Notes: a model not told the origin generated them from the letters alone. A DNA stretch of 64,000 bases from Viola odorata (GCA_963691705.1 OY829539.1:15736186-15800185), one strand, 5' to 3'; positions 30,379 to 40,689 are shown, counted from the stretch's first letter. Numbers and translations are program-made.

Positions 30379-32728
30379 CTATAGCCCTAGCAGGCTGCCA
30401 TCCTCCTCGCTCCTACGTGGCCTCTTCGCCCGGTAGTAGCCATCCTCTATAAGGCCCCCTGACTTGTCTTTGAAGAGTTGAATGATAGCCGCAGTATCAA
30501 ACTTAACTCGGCCATAACGCTCAATAAAACAGTCAGCCATGATGCCCGCAGTCTGTTCTGAAAACCACGTACATTTGTCTGCCGTTTCCTTCTCAAGCGC
30601 GGCACCTCGACCTCGTTCTGCCTACAGGTCGGCATCCTTGGTGGCTTCGCGCCCTCTAGCCTCCTCTAACTCTCCTCTCACAGCTGCCCGGCTAGCCTCC
30701 ATATTCAGCCGTTCTTCTGCATATTTCCTCATCTCTTCTCGATTCCTCCCAAGCTCCTCTTGGTTCCTGTTAATCTCCTCCAAAAGCTGACGGTTAGTGT
30801 CGTGCCACTCCTCGGAGGAAGAGCTGAGAGAGCTCACTTGCTTCGTCACGTCCTTTGACCAATAATGGAAGTCCTGAAGAGCAAAGAATAGTTGAGTACG
30901 TATCCGCTGCAGTTTGTCCCCGTGGGCATGAGAAAGGAAAGCTCGATCCTCCTCCTCAAGCGAAAACATATGCGACGCCAAGTAAGCAGATGTCGCTAAA
31001 GAGTTGTCACCCCCTAGCGCTGGGAACCCGCGTTGACGAATATTGCTTAAGTCGACTTGGTGGGTGGCGGTCCCGCCAGAAATCATGGTACTCAAGTCAG
31101 CCACCAAACGAGGAGTCTCGATGGACCCAAGGGAAGGGGAGATTGTCGGAGCGGCCGCAGGGATGAAAAAGACGCTGGGAGGAGACGGAGGGGAACGAGA
31201 GGATGTTCCTGCGTCAAGACCAAAACCATCGGCTTGGAAAGAAGGAAAGTCGCTCTCCGAGAGGTCGGCTATGAAGCCCAGTGGGTGGCCAGTAGGAGGA
31301 GGTGATGCGGCAAAAGAAGAATAAAATTGAGGAAATGACACGGAAGCAGCCCTGTTCCCCGGCAGCTCAAAGGCTTGATCGCCTGGCAAGGGGCCAGTAC
31401 CAGCGACACCTTCCTGCCTTTCCTGATCGGTGGCAAGACCATCCGATGAAGGGGCATTCCCGTCAAGGCGCGGCCTTTTAGGACCAAGAATATGCGTCAA
31501 GTTTATACCGTTGCAAGAAGGAGCAGTAGAAGAAACAACAGCGGTGTCTTACGGAGAAAAATAGAGAGAATAAGGGGACAAGTGGAATAAATAAATGGAG
31601 AAGAATTTGCGAGAACAACCTCAGAAATCGGAGCAGAAGGATGAGTAGGAGCGATGACGCGAATACGGATAGTCCTTCTCCTCCTCTTGGCAATTGGAGG
31701 TCGAGAAGATGACGCTTGAGTAGGATCCGCGCTTGTGGAAGAAATGGGCTCAGTGGCCAAAGCGGCAGTAACCTCCGCGTGAGGACGAGAAGAAGACTCA
31801 GGAGCAGAAGTGGACGCGTGTGCAATGTTAGCAGCGACACCAGCAGTAGCAGCGGCAAGAGCCTCTTTTTCCCTTCTCCGCTGAGCTCTTTTTTCTCATT
31901 TTTTGATGCACTCAGGTTTCCACCCGGCTGGAGGATCTGCAGGAATAAGAGAAAAATGTCAAAGTTAGTACTGACAGGGAATAACGAATGAAATGGAGGG
32001 TGCTCACTTTGGATATAGCCTCGGATGTCACCCCGGCACGCAAGCTCGCGAGTATGAACACCAGGAATCCTTATCAGGTTGAGCAATTTATCCAACCAAC
32101 CTTGCTCAACTGGTCCTAAGCGCGGCCTCTCACCCCAGGTGTCGTCTCTAATGCTCAAATTAAATCTACTTCGCCACAAAGGCTCAAGAAAAGCGACGAT
32201 AAAAAACCCCTTTTTCCAAGCGTCAATAGAGGATTCAAGATGCAATAATTTCCAGGTGAAGGGTTTTAGTGAGTCATCGTCATAGCGAGGCGATATCGCT
32301 ATGACACCATTACTATGATTATACAGTTGAAACAGGGATCGAAGCAACAACAGAGAAGGGGATTCAATCCCTACATGTCTACAAAGAGCTATAAAGGTAT
32401 AAATGCCACAGTAAGTATTTGGGCTTAACTGGGCAGCGTTCAAATCAAATTCAGAAAACAATTCTGCTATAAGAGGATCCAGAGGGAGTCAAAAACCATA
32501 GTTAAACATTTTTGCATAAAGAATCCTACGGTTGCCAAGCAGCTCGCTATTGAGACGAAGCGACCTAGGGGCAATTTCAGTGGAATACCCATCCAAATGA
32601 TCAAGGTTGGCATTATAATTTTGCAACTGTCGCTGAAGAACGACGGAGGAAGCAATAGTGGAGACGGTATTCTCAATATCTCCTTCCCCAACAGATTGGG
32701 GTTAGGAATAACGGCGATTGCGAGCCAT
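30379..32728 (-). pseudogene. Tat-2 antisense ORF 1 (putative Transposase_28-like), with one intron
   Basis: On the minus strand, an ATG at 32728 begins MARNRRYS. A domain with LSPNTYCGIYTFIALCRHVG, LKPFTWKLLHLESS and RSRFNLSIRDDTWGERP follows, like the plant family annotated as putative gypsy-type transposase (Pfam PF04195). That domain is known from additional ORFs of Tat elements. A GT-AG intron fits at 31937-32007 and joins GYIQ to PPAGWKPECIKK. A Ser/Pro-rich middle and a coiled-coil-like end (LLEEINRNQEELGRNREEMR) follow, with a stop at 30379. Stops early in the N-terminus (about 32704, 32490) and after the intron show decay. The function of these ORFs is not known. Confidence 0.7.
31937..32007 (-). 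other. Predicted intron in antisense ORF 1
   Basis: Minus-strand donor GTGAGCACCC and acceptor TATTCCTGCAG enclose 71 bp containing stops. Removing it restores an open frame into PPAGWKPECIKK. It sits after the PF04195-like domain, as in ORF 2. Confidence 0.55.
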
Positions 32729-32886
32729 GAATAAGGCTAAGCTAAGGGTAGAGTAGAAGGTACCTTTTTGGGGAAGAAGGTTGGGGCACCTAGGTGGCGG
32801 CGGATCGCAACGAGAGGAAGAGAAGTTGTGTTCTTTTCTTAAGGAAAGAAGCAGAGCAGCAAAAGATGAGAAAGGTGTATGAGAAG

Positions 32887-32896
32887 GGTTTTATAA
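32887..32896 (-). promoter_or_regulatory. TATA-like box upstream of antisense ORF 1
   Basis: The minus strand reads GGTTATAAAACCC around these positions, about 160 bp upstream of the ATG at 32728. This would drive transcription opposite to the retroelement. The assignment rests on motif and spacing only. Confidence 0.4.
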
Positions 32897-32899
32897 CCC

Positions 32900-33396
32900 T
32901 AAGGCTCAAGTGAAACGACAGATCAAGCGATCATTGTGTGCGTTACGTGTCAAAAATAGGGGACGCGGGAAATGGGTACAGTCCCAGACGAGTGAAAAGA
33001 CACGTTCAGCCTCATTTTTCCCATAGCGCTTCCCTCTGCGGACACGTGTCCCTAGAACATCATGACTGTCTCTTTTGCATCAACAAAAGAATTCAGAGCA
33101 TTAAATGCTCTGAAAAGTGGAGTCAAGTCCAACGAAAGAGAAGGCAAGTTACATGCCGCGACACGCAAAAGGTATAACACCTAGTACCAGAAGACAAGCG
33201 ATAAGTAAACTCAACAGGAAGGCGACACCGCAAAGGTACATGTGTTATTCGGCCAAGTATACAAGACTTATTAGTTATTACAAACCAAGGAGGTGATATC
33301 AAAGTTCAAATAGAAAAAATAACAACAGAACAACAGATAGTAAAGCGACACCTCGATCAACTGGCATCGAATGGGCCTTGCATGGGTGTCGTCTCA
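32900..33396. other. Spacer between antisense ORFs 1 and 2
   Basis: No coding sequence is supported. It would hold the promoter of ORF 1 and the 3' end of ORF 2. Confidence 0.45.
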
Positions 33397-34295
33397 TCAC
33401 TCTTCTTCGGAGGAAAAGAAGCCTTCCTGATTCTCATCAATTTCTTTCATCTTCGCGGAGGCATACTCGGCAACTTGAGTAGGATCAAAAGCCCTACCAT
33501 GACACTAATCTGCGAACCCAGTAGTAAAGGCTCGTATGACCTTCTTCCTCCACCAAGTCACCTTCGACGAAGCCTTCACTAAGTCAGCATCGCGAGACGA
33601 TATCTCTTCGCGAAGAAGAGAATTCTTCTTTTGGGCAGCCACCAACTCAGCCTCCAAATCTTCAACCTTTGCTTTTCCTCTAGACCTCTCCCGATCAAGG
33701 TCAGCACGGCACTCGCGCAGTTCGGCTTGGGTACGTTTCTGGAGCCGCGTCAATTCTTCCATTTTTACCAAGGCACCCTGTCCCTGAAACTACTCATCGT
33801 GGGCCTTGATAAAGTAATGAAGTTCCCGGAAGACGGCAAGGCAGTTATTCATAACACGTGCATGCTGAACATCAGGAGGAAGCTGCAATAACCTATTCTC
33901 ATCCTCAGAGACGTGGAACATCTCGCACGCCAAGATAGCAGTGGGTTGGTCTCGCGACAAGGGGTCTGATACACCCAAGGCACGAAACCCGTCAGTCCCA
34001 AACTTTGACAAATCTAGTTGGTGGGAAGGGGCCCCTCGAGGCCCGTCAGGGGAGAGATCAACAACAAAGGAAGGGGCAGAACTATCGACTGAACCACCGG
34101 TATCTCGAATAGAAGTAAGGAACAAAGGACAAGGAGACTTTGGCGGAAAGCAAAAAGAACCAGTACTACCCTGAACTGGTGCCACCACATCAGGGATACA
34201 GGAACCAATGGCCGAATGAGGAGGCTCCATGGCTGCAGTGGAGTCTGCCACCAACGGCTATACCATCATAGCTATGGGAACCCCGTTGGGAGGAG
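33397..34295 (-). pseudogene. Tat-2 antisense ORF 2, C-terminal part
   Basis: This continues ORF 2 on the far side of the inserted LTR element. It reads SFVVDLSPDGPRGAPSHQLD and QLDLSKFGTDGFRALG, the same type of segment as ORF 1 has (HQVDLSNIRQRGFPALGG). A long charged coiled-coil-like region follows (ELTRLQKRTQAELRECRADL). It ends GFFSSEEE with a stop at 33397-33399. A stop after FIKAHDE (33787-33789) interrupts. The resemblance in order shows ORF 1 and ORF 2 are paralogues. Confidence 0.68.
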
Positions 34296-34369
34296 ACGAT
34301 GATTGGAGCCCATTGTCCTACCTTCGATTGGGCTACCTTCGAGGCCCATTGCCTACACATTGGCCTCCA

Positions 34370-34620
34370 TCTCGGCCTTTGGCCTTGCCTTGCACTCCAC
34401 TTCGGCCTTCGGCCTTGGCAGCACCCACACTTCGGCCTTCGGCCTTGCCATGGCCCTCACCTCGACCTTCAGCCCAGCCATCCCCTTCGGCCTTGGCATG
34501 GACTCCACCTTGGCCTTCGGCCTTGCTATCGCCCGCACCCTCACCTTCGGCCTTGCTATCGCCCGCACCCTCACCTTCGGCCTTGCTATCGCCCGCACCC
34601 TCGCCTCGCCCGCGCCCACG
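34370..34620 (+). repeat. Minisatellite in LARD-1 U3, TTCGGCCTTG type
   Basis: There are repeated CTTCGGCCTTG cores with variable spacers. They include three nearly identical adjacent units of about 30 bp, CTTGCTATCGCCCGCACCCT and following bases, at 34520-34610. Confidence 0.8.
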
Positions 34621-35059
34621 CCTTGTCCTCGGGAGCCCGCGCTGTCAACATACTCGCCCACGCCTGTGCCCCACTTAGCCATCGCACGCCCCCGCATGCC
34701 CGAGCCCAGCCATGGCACGCCCGTGCCCCGCCTTCCCATCGCACGCCCCCACGTGCCTATGTCTATCTCTCGCACGCCCGTGCCATCCATGGCCATCGCA
34801 TGCCCTCGCGGGCCCGAGCCCAGCCATGGCACACCCGTGCCTAGCTTTGCGCCCTAGCGCCCGTCCCTAGCCTGGCCTTCGCACGACCGTGCCTTGCCTT
34901 GCCCGTGGACGCCTCAGCTCAGCTTTGCGCCCGCGCGCCCGAGCCTGTCCTTGGCCTCGCACATCCGTACCTTACCTTGGCCACGTGCGCCTCAGCTCAG
35001 CCTTGAGCCCGCGCGCCCATGTCCAGCCTTGCGTCCGTACGACCGTACGAGAGCCTTGT

Positions 35060-35290
35060 CACACAGCCACGTCCTAGCCTTGTCACACGACCGCAGCCGA
35101 GCCCTGTCGCACGGCTGCATCCGAGCCCGGTCGCACGGCCGCATCCGAGCCTTGTCACACGCCCGTGTCCGAGCCACGTCACACGGCCGTACCAGCGCCC
35201 TGTCATACGGCCGAGCCCTGAGCCATGTCACACGTTCGGACCAGCGCTCTGTCACACGGCCGTGTCTGAGGCCGCGTCCAAGTCCTTGGC
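35060..35290 (+). repeat. 24-bp minisatellite in LARD-1 U3
   Basis: Adjacent units of 24 bp follow CCGAGCCYTGTCRCACGGCC, with the best-preserved run at about 35097-35192. Units outside that run are more diverged. The CACACGGCCG core is rich in CpG. Confidence 0.8.
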
Positions 35291-35893
35291 CGGGCCCACG
35301 TCCGAGCCATCGTCCGAGACAGCTTCCGAGCCCGCGCCCGAGACAGTGTCCGCACCAGCGGCCGAGCCCTTGGCCTGACCCGTGGCCAAGCGGCCTTAGA
35401 CCCTTTGTCCAAGGGTGTTATGGGTCTTTTTACCCTTGTATATATTATTCCTATAAAATGAAGGACTTGTCTTCATTTTTAGGTTGCTTTTGATTTTGAT
35501 GAGTTTTCTCTCTTAAACCTTAAGCCATGCCTCCTTCAAGGCAGCACCTTTAGATAGGTATTTGGTTCTTGGTAAACTAGGGTCCTTAGTGGCTGAAAAA
35601 CCATTATGTATCCCCTCCATTTATTTTAATCAAACACTCAAGTTGTTCTTGAGTTGTTCTTCATTTTCCAAAGAAAGACCCTTAGTAATCCTTCTTACTA
35701 AGTTCCATTTATTGTTTTCCATCAATCCATTCCTACCAAACACCCATTAAATCCACTGCATCTACACTCCCTTTCCCCACAAATTATCCGTTCATCCATT
35801 CCGAATCCATCAAGGAACCATCCGTGCATGAGACTAGATCCTTTGGCTCCAATCGGTGCCTTCATCTTCTCTTGAGGAACCCGGGTCGTATCA

Positions 35894-36396
35894 TGTGGTA
35901 GCGGAGCTCCAGCATTCTCTAGGTTGGTTTCCTTGGTTATCCTACCATTTTCCTCCATTAAAATCGTATCCCCATATCATCCTTGTGTTGTTGTTGCTGG
36001 ACAGATTGTTTCTGTCCAGGAGTCAGTTTTGTGTCAGTCTTCGTTTTGCTTTTATGTGCGTTTCCTCCATCAGAAAAATCTGAACTTTTTTTGTGCTTAA
36101 ACATCTTTCTCTGTAGAGAAAACTTTGTGTTTTGGTAAACTACTGAATCTGTGGTTTTTCTATACCTTTCATCCTCCAATGAAAAGTGTGCAAAAATTGC
36201 TCGAGGAAAACAGTTTTGTCTTGTGTGTCTGCTTTTGCTGTGTTCCACTTGGAATTGTGATTTTACTTCTTCTACAAAGTTAAAGATCATTGTCTTGTGA
36301 GTCTCTGTGTAAATTTTCGAATTTTTGGGTCCATATTTGCTATGTATTAAAGGCAGAAGCCGAAGGTCTGCTTGGTGTTCTTGACAGTTCATATGC
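35894..36396 (+). other. LARD-1 internal region
   Basis: It begins with the PBS-like TGTGGTAGCGGAGC and then holds T-rich non-coding sequence. The minus-strand frame 35958-36455 crosses into the LTR and resembles nothing known to me. Confidence 0.6.
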
Positions 36397-36729
36397 TTGG
36401 TTCTTGGTAAACCGGGGTCCTTAGTGGCTGAAAAACCATTGTGTATCCCTTCCATTTCTTTTAATCAAACACTCAAGTTGTTCTTGAGTTTGTTCTTCAT
36501 TTTCCAAAGAAAGACCCTTAGTAATCCTTCTTACTAAGTTCCATTTATTGTTTTCCATCAATCCATTCCTACCAAACACCCATTAAATCCGCTGCATCTA
36601 AACTCCCTTTCCCCACAAATTATCCGTTCATCCATTCCGAATTCATCAAGGAACCATCCGTGCATGAGACTAGATCCTTTAGCTCCAATCGGTGCCTTCA
36701 TCTTCTTTCGAGGAACCCGGGTCGTATCA
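36397..36729 (+). repeat. Truncated 3' LTR of LARD-1
   Basis: It matches 35562-35893 with about seven base differences and a one-base length change, and ends in the same CGTATCA. The U3 part is missing; the deletion end falls in TTGGTTCTTGG. Confidence 0.88.
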
Positions 36730-37995
36730 ACGACCTCGGAGTAGAGGAAGTGTCGCCTAGCGGCTCGGCAGCCTCTCCAGTGGCACCAGGTGAAGCGGCA
36801 GCACGAGGAGCGACAGGGGTTGTCGCTGGGGAAGGGGCAGGCCGAGCAACCATCTTCGCCACCCGACTCTCGCTCTCCTCCCTCAGCCTCTTTCGCTGAG
36901 CCGCGGAGGCTGGGCGAAGACTCAGCTTTGTATCCATGTCCTCCATATCCTCGACCCCGTAAGAAAAAATCTTTGTCTCAATTATTGGCGAACCAGAGCT
37001 GGACCCCCTCTTCCGAGTTGGCAACCAATTCTCCACGAAGCGGGAAGCACGGGAAGAAGTACCACACTCCCTCGAAAGAGCCACGTTCGAAGCCCTTTTC
37101 TTTATGGGCATGCAGTGGTCAGCCTGGGCCCAGTAGAAGTAGAAGGAGTTGTCGCCGGAGATGGAATAATCTTGGAAGGAGTGTCACCCTTTGGAAGTGG
37201 ATGAGCGACAGTACTCCCTGCGAGAAGCTATGTTAGTAAACAAGGGATAAGTAAGATAATGACAAAGCCTAAAAACTCACCTATGGTACACTCAGACAAA
37301 GGCCTATACAAGGTAAAGTTTCAGATCTGGAAGGACGACTCCATCTCCAGCAAGGCATTGGCCTGGCCTAACTCTTCCCTAGACAGAACCCCTGGCTTCA
37401 CCCAATTAACAACATCCATATTGAAGCCAGAGTGCCACAGATGAGAGGGTAATTCCACAATAAAGAAACCGCTCTTCCAGTCTTCGACGCTCTCCTCAAA
37501 TCCCTGAAATCTTTACCAAAAAGACCCGACTAAGGCATCACCCCACCTCGGGATAATGTCAACTAAGCCATTGCGACAGACTAGGGTCAAGAACTTGCGA
37601 AACAAAGCGACAGAGGGAACGAGAATATCTTTCAACTCGCAAGCGCGAAGGAAAGCGTAGATGTCACTCCATGAGGAAGGGGTGATCTGTGCAGGGCTAA
37701 GCCCATATTCACGCAGTACGTTCTCTAGTATGGTATGAATAGGGAGGTGGAACCCATATTGAAACATTTTAAAATAAAGCATCCTACGAGTCCCCCAAAG
37801 CCGACTATGGAGCCTCATGACGCTAGTGGGAATAGAAGGACGGTAACCCCTGGGGAAAGTAATACCATTGCTTTCTAATTCGAGACGCAGAATAGTGGGG
37901 CAAGTAAAGATGCTAGGGGTGTTTTCAATTTCAGGATCTCGAGAGACTGCCCTGGGAATAACCAGAGAGCCGAACTGAGACCTTGTGCGAGGCAT
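36730..37995 (-). pseudogene. Tat-2 antisense ORF 2, N-terminal part, with one intron
   Basis: An ATG at 37995 begins MPRTRSQFGSLVIPRAV. The PF04195-like domain then reads LREYGLSPAQITPSSWSDIY and VALFRKFLTLVCRNGLVDI, parallel to ORF 1. A GT-AG intron fits at 37218-37280 (CATAG then GTGAGT; end CTCGCAG), with a branch-site-like TTTACTAAC inside. After it a Pro/Ala-rich basic part (36735-37111) continues in a shifted frame. Stops near 37510 and 37333 show that this copy is decayed. The LARD-1 insertion cuts it at 36730. Confidence 0.7.
37218..37280 (-). other. Predicted intron in antisense ORF 2
   Basis: Minus-strand donor GTGAGTTTTT and acceptor TTCTCGCAG enclose 63 bp with TTTACTAACAT about 22 bases before the acceptor. 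Length and signals fit a short plant intron. Confidence 0.55.
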
Positions 37996-38487
37996 GACAG
38001 ATAAGTAGCAAAAGGAAAATCAAAGCAAGATCGAGCAGAATACCTTGAAAAAGAAGAGCGAAATTAATATGCGGATCGTCTGGATACGAAAGAGAGAATT
38101 TCCTCGGAGCGAGTGAAAAAGCGAGAGAGATGTGAAATTTAAAAGAAGAGCATAAGAGTAGAAAGAAGGAATGAATTTCCTTTTAAGAAAGACGGCTGAA
38201 AACCAGACGACCAGGCAGCCTATCGCAGCAGGACACGTGTAAAATAAATGCAACACGTGGAAGGATTCTGACAAGAAACTTAAAGTCAAGCACTTGCCTC
38301 GAACCTCGCAAAGGAAGGATCGTGAATTGCAAGAAATAAAAAAAGATGGTTGTGTGAAGCGATAACTGGCTGGTCAGCGTCAGTTACCCCATGAGACGGC
38401 ACAATGCAGAAGTAAAAGAAGAAAAAAGCAAAATGCTATTTTTATTCATTCAAAGAGCCAGCGACATCTACAATAAGCGCGACATCG

Positions 38488-38890
38488 TCAATCCTCGTTG
38501 GCCCAGTCCATGTCATAGCAGTAATCATAGTCTTCCGGGGATGACGATAATCCACTATTATAGGAAAAGAAATACTCGGCAGGTTTAGACACAAGCTTCG
38601 TCGCGGGGGCAACCCCCTCTACTGGGGCGGCGCGGGAGCCCTCCCCTATAGTAGATGCTGCTGACCTCGAATCGGTGTTCTGAATAAAAGTCCCTCTATC
38701 TGAAGGAGGGAGAGGGGTAGACGGTGGCGCTTTATCACCCTTCTATAGTGCGAAGTAGTGAGGATCATAACCGGCAAAGAAGGATTCAAAGGCCTTCTTC
38801 TTTGTTTTCTGTGGATTCTTGCGACCCCGGCGTTTGGTAAGGCGTTTGGTAGCCCTTCTTCTTTGTTTTATGTGTCGGTCAAGAAAATGG
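38488..38890 (-). pseudogene. Tat-2 antisense ORF 3, C-terminal remnant
   Basis: The minus strand reads a basic stretch (RRGRKNPQKTKKKAFESFFA), then GYDPHYFAL, one stop, a Ser/Pro linker and the acidic end DYDYCYDMDWANED before a stop at 38488-38490. The compact end after a basic run is like the end of the other antisense ORFs. I find no N-terminal domain for it. Confidence 0.5.
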
Positions 38891-39105
38891 AAAGGTGCGG
38901 GATCCCAAGGGACATTAAACCCACTGTTGGTGGGTACGGAGGTTATTTTTCAAACAAGACGTTGTACGAGGAAGGAAAACATCAACATCGCGACAATCTA
39001 ATAAGGAAACCATTTTATTTATTTAAGGGCCTAACGGCCCGGGATTACATAAGGTAGCACTAAAGAAAACATAAAGAGACATAGCAGAAGGGTCCCCACC
39101 GCTGG
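38891..39105. other. Spacer between antisense ORFs 3 and 4
   Basis: No supported coding sequence. The short plus-strand frames here are not conserved in any family I know. Confidence 0.4.
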
Positions 39106-39492
39106 TCAGACATTCGACCCAGCGTCGTCAACTTCCCACTCCATGAAGGGAATATCCCTCAGGGCATCCGCAAAAGTGGTCAGTTTGGAAGAGCAGGCCC
39201 TCATGCCTTTCAGGAAGCACCCCAGCAAATCCTTCCTGTGCTACAGCATAGCAATAAGTAGCTGAATTTGAGAAACAACCACAGACAGCTTCACCGCCTT
39301 CTCCACAGGGCTAAAGTCCTCCATAGAGATAGCATTCTGCCTAGCCTACAGGAGGATCAGCATCCCCTGGAGCTCCAAGATATCCTCAGAAGTCTTGGTG
39401 CTCAGCGACCCCAGAAAATCGATGTCTACTTGAGTTAGGTTCCTTAGGGTGTGGGCCTTGGAGAGTAGAAAGTTTTTGGTAACTTCGTCCAT
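39106..39492 (-). pseudogene. Tat-2 antisense ORF 4, small helical protein
   Basis: A 129-codon frame begins MDEVTKNFLLSKAHTLRNLT at 39492 and ends at the TGA 39106-39108. Two internal stops lie near 39347 and 39242, both at positions where a single transition would restore a sense codon. The protein is Leu-rich and would be largely helical (NAISMEDFSPVEKAVKL, LLGCFLKGMRACSSKL). I recognise no family. It lies between ORF 3 and the LTR and is transcribed away from the LTR if its own TATA box is used. Confidence 0.5.
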
Positions 39493-39550
39493 TGAACGAG
39501 GAGAGTTGAAGAAAGTTGAGAGAGTTGTAAAAACAAGTGCAGAAAAAGGC

Positions 39551-39560
39551 CTATTTATAG
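39551..39560 (-). promoter_or_regulatory. TATA box upstream of antisense ORF 4
   Basis: CTATAAATAG on the minus strand, 60 bp upstream of the ATG at 39492. This is the strongest promoter motif on the antisense strand of Tat-2. Confidence 0.55.
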
Positions 39561-39702
39561 ACATAGAGAAAAAATGTTCTGAAAAGACGCATTTGTCGAC
39601 TTTCGAGCCCTCATTAATGCAGAAACCCCTGAAGAAGAGGCAAGACTGAAAAAGAGGCAGTAGCCGTTGGTAAACACTCGGGCTCGTTTTCAGTTGGGCT
39701 TA

Positions 39703-40218
39703 TGATAACCATTGACATCACTCTAGCGGCATCTCCGCCATCGCAGCCTGGCGACAAGCCCAGAACACTGTGTATACTCAGAGGGACACGACACCATTCC
39801 CACCGCCCCTAGCCTGGCGGCCGGCCCTGGGATGGTCGACATCAACGGGGGGGCTCTCACACAACATCTGCATGGCGTCATCCCATCCCAAGTCACACAT
39901 GACGTCCCTCCGTATGACATCACCTCGCATGACGTCACTCCCTAGCACCCAAGTGACATCTACCAGAGATAACGCCTACCCCCTGTCGGTAAGGTACTTC
40001 CTTAATCTATAAATACCCCCACCATTCTAGACAAGAGGGTAAGCCTAAGACAGCGTGCTGAACCCCTGCCATTTTCACCACTCATACTGACTTAAGCATC
40101 GGAGTGTTTACGCAGGAGACCCCCTCTGGCGCTTTGCAGGTAACGAAGACAACCAGAATAGTGTTCCCGACCGACCCCCATCGGCCAATCCTACTCGACG
40201 AACCTCGGACTCTTATCA
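39703..40218 (+). repeat. 3' LTR of Tat-2
   Basis: This 516-bp LTR starts TGATAACCATTGACATC and ends CTCTTATCA, the same ends as the Tat-1 and Tat-3 LTRs. It contains TCTATAAATACCC (40007-40019). No PBS follows at its right end; caulimovirid sequence starts instead, so it is the 3' LTR of a plus-strand element. A clear purine tract directly before the start is missing; the nearest is at 39626-39656. Confidence 0.82.
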
Positions 40219-40322
40219 ATAATTTCTCATAACATTAGTGCTCTCTTTTAATCTTTATATTTTTCTCTCTTTTTTCTCACCTCTCAAACTATATTTCTAG
40301 AAAGGCTTTTGAGTAAAGATTT

Positions 40323-40414
40323 TTTATTTCATAATTGGAAGGATCACAAGTATAGATGTAGAGAATGTTTTACAAATAATGCTCCCTAATGGATACATTG
40401 CTCCTTTTTTATAG
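40323..40414 (-). promoter_or_regulatory. Caulimovirid intergenic promoter and poly(A) signal
   Basis: The minus strand has CTATAAAAAAG at 40414-40404, followed about 75 bases later by AATAAA (40328-40323). A TATA box with a poly(A) signal shortly downstream is the pararetrovirus pregenomic RNA arrangement, in which the signal is bypassed on the first pass. Confidence 0.6.
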
Positions 40415-40689
40415 AGGTTGGGAAGCCTCTACACACTCCAATTTTAATTGCATTATTACTCAAATAGTAACCTTATCACACTACATGTGTTGGACTCTAT
40501 TATTACTGTGATTGCTGCAGTACATTATTATTTATTATTGTTTACATTTTATTTAGACAATGACATTAAAAGAATCTTTACTATTTACTATCCCCATTTC
40601 AGTCTCTTTATCTTTCTCTTTGGCTTTTTTGCTGGCACAAGTGATAGACATGGTAATGTCCCTCCATTACTTCACAAAATTTTAAATTA

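Larger units (their letters stand above)
34300..35893 (+). repeat. 5' LTR of LARD-1
   Basis: The U3 part (34310-35400) is GC-rich and made of short tandem units. Below it, CTATAAAATG (35451-35460) can serve as a TATA box, and the last 332 bp are a normal-composition R/U5. All long frames across the U3 (for example 34303-34857) are products of the repeats and not genes. Confidence 0.78.
34300..36729 (+). mobile_element. LARD-1, non-coding LTR element inside antisense ORF 2
   Basis: A long LTR (34300-35893, 1594 bp) starts TGATTGG and ends CGTATCA. A PBS-like TGTGGTAGCGGAGCTCC follows, then 500 bp of non-coding internal sequence. The last 333 bp of the LTR are repeated at 36397-36729, again ending CGTATCA. 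ACGA flanks both ends (34296-34299 and 36730-36733). The 3' LTR is 5'-truncated, presumably by an internal deletion. No gag or pol is visible, so it depends on another element for movement. Confidence 0.8.
25495..40218 (+). mobile_element. Tat-2, Ty3/Gypsy Tat-lineage element, 5' part lost
   Basis: The order is protease, RT, RNase H, a second RNase H, integrase, a 3' tandem-repeat block, a long region with antisense ORFs and a 3' LTR at 39703-40218. This matches plant Tat elements, which are long, have dual RNase H domains and carry extra ORFs between pol and the 3' LTR. The 5' LTR and gag are missing at the junction with the Athila-1 LTR. A 2430-bp LTR element is inserted at 34300-36729. Assigning pol and the distal 3' LTR to one element is inference from order and orientation. 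Confidence 0.8.

Noticed and set aside
34303..34857. Long open frames (about 180 codons) in several frames in the GC-rich region, both strands
   Set aside because: They arise because the short tandem units have no stop in any frame. The region is an LTR U3, with no domain and no start context.
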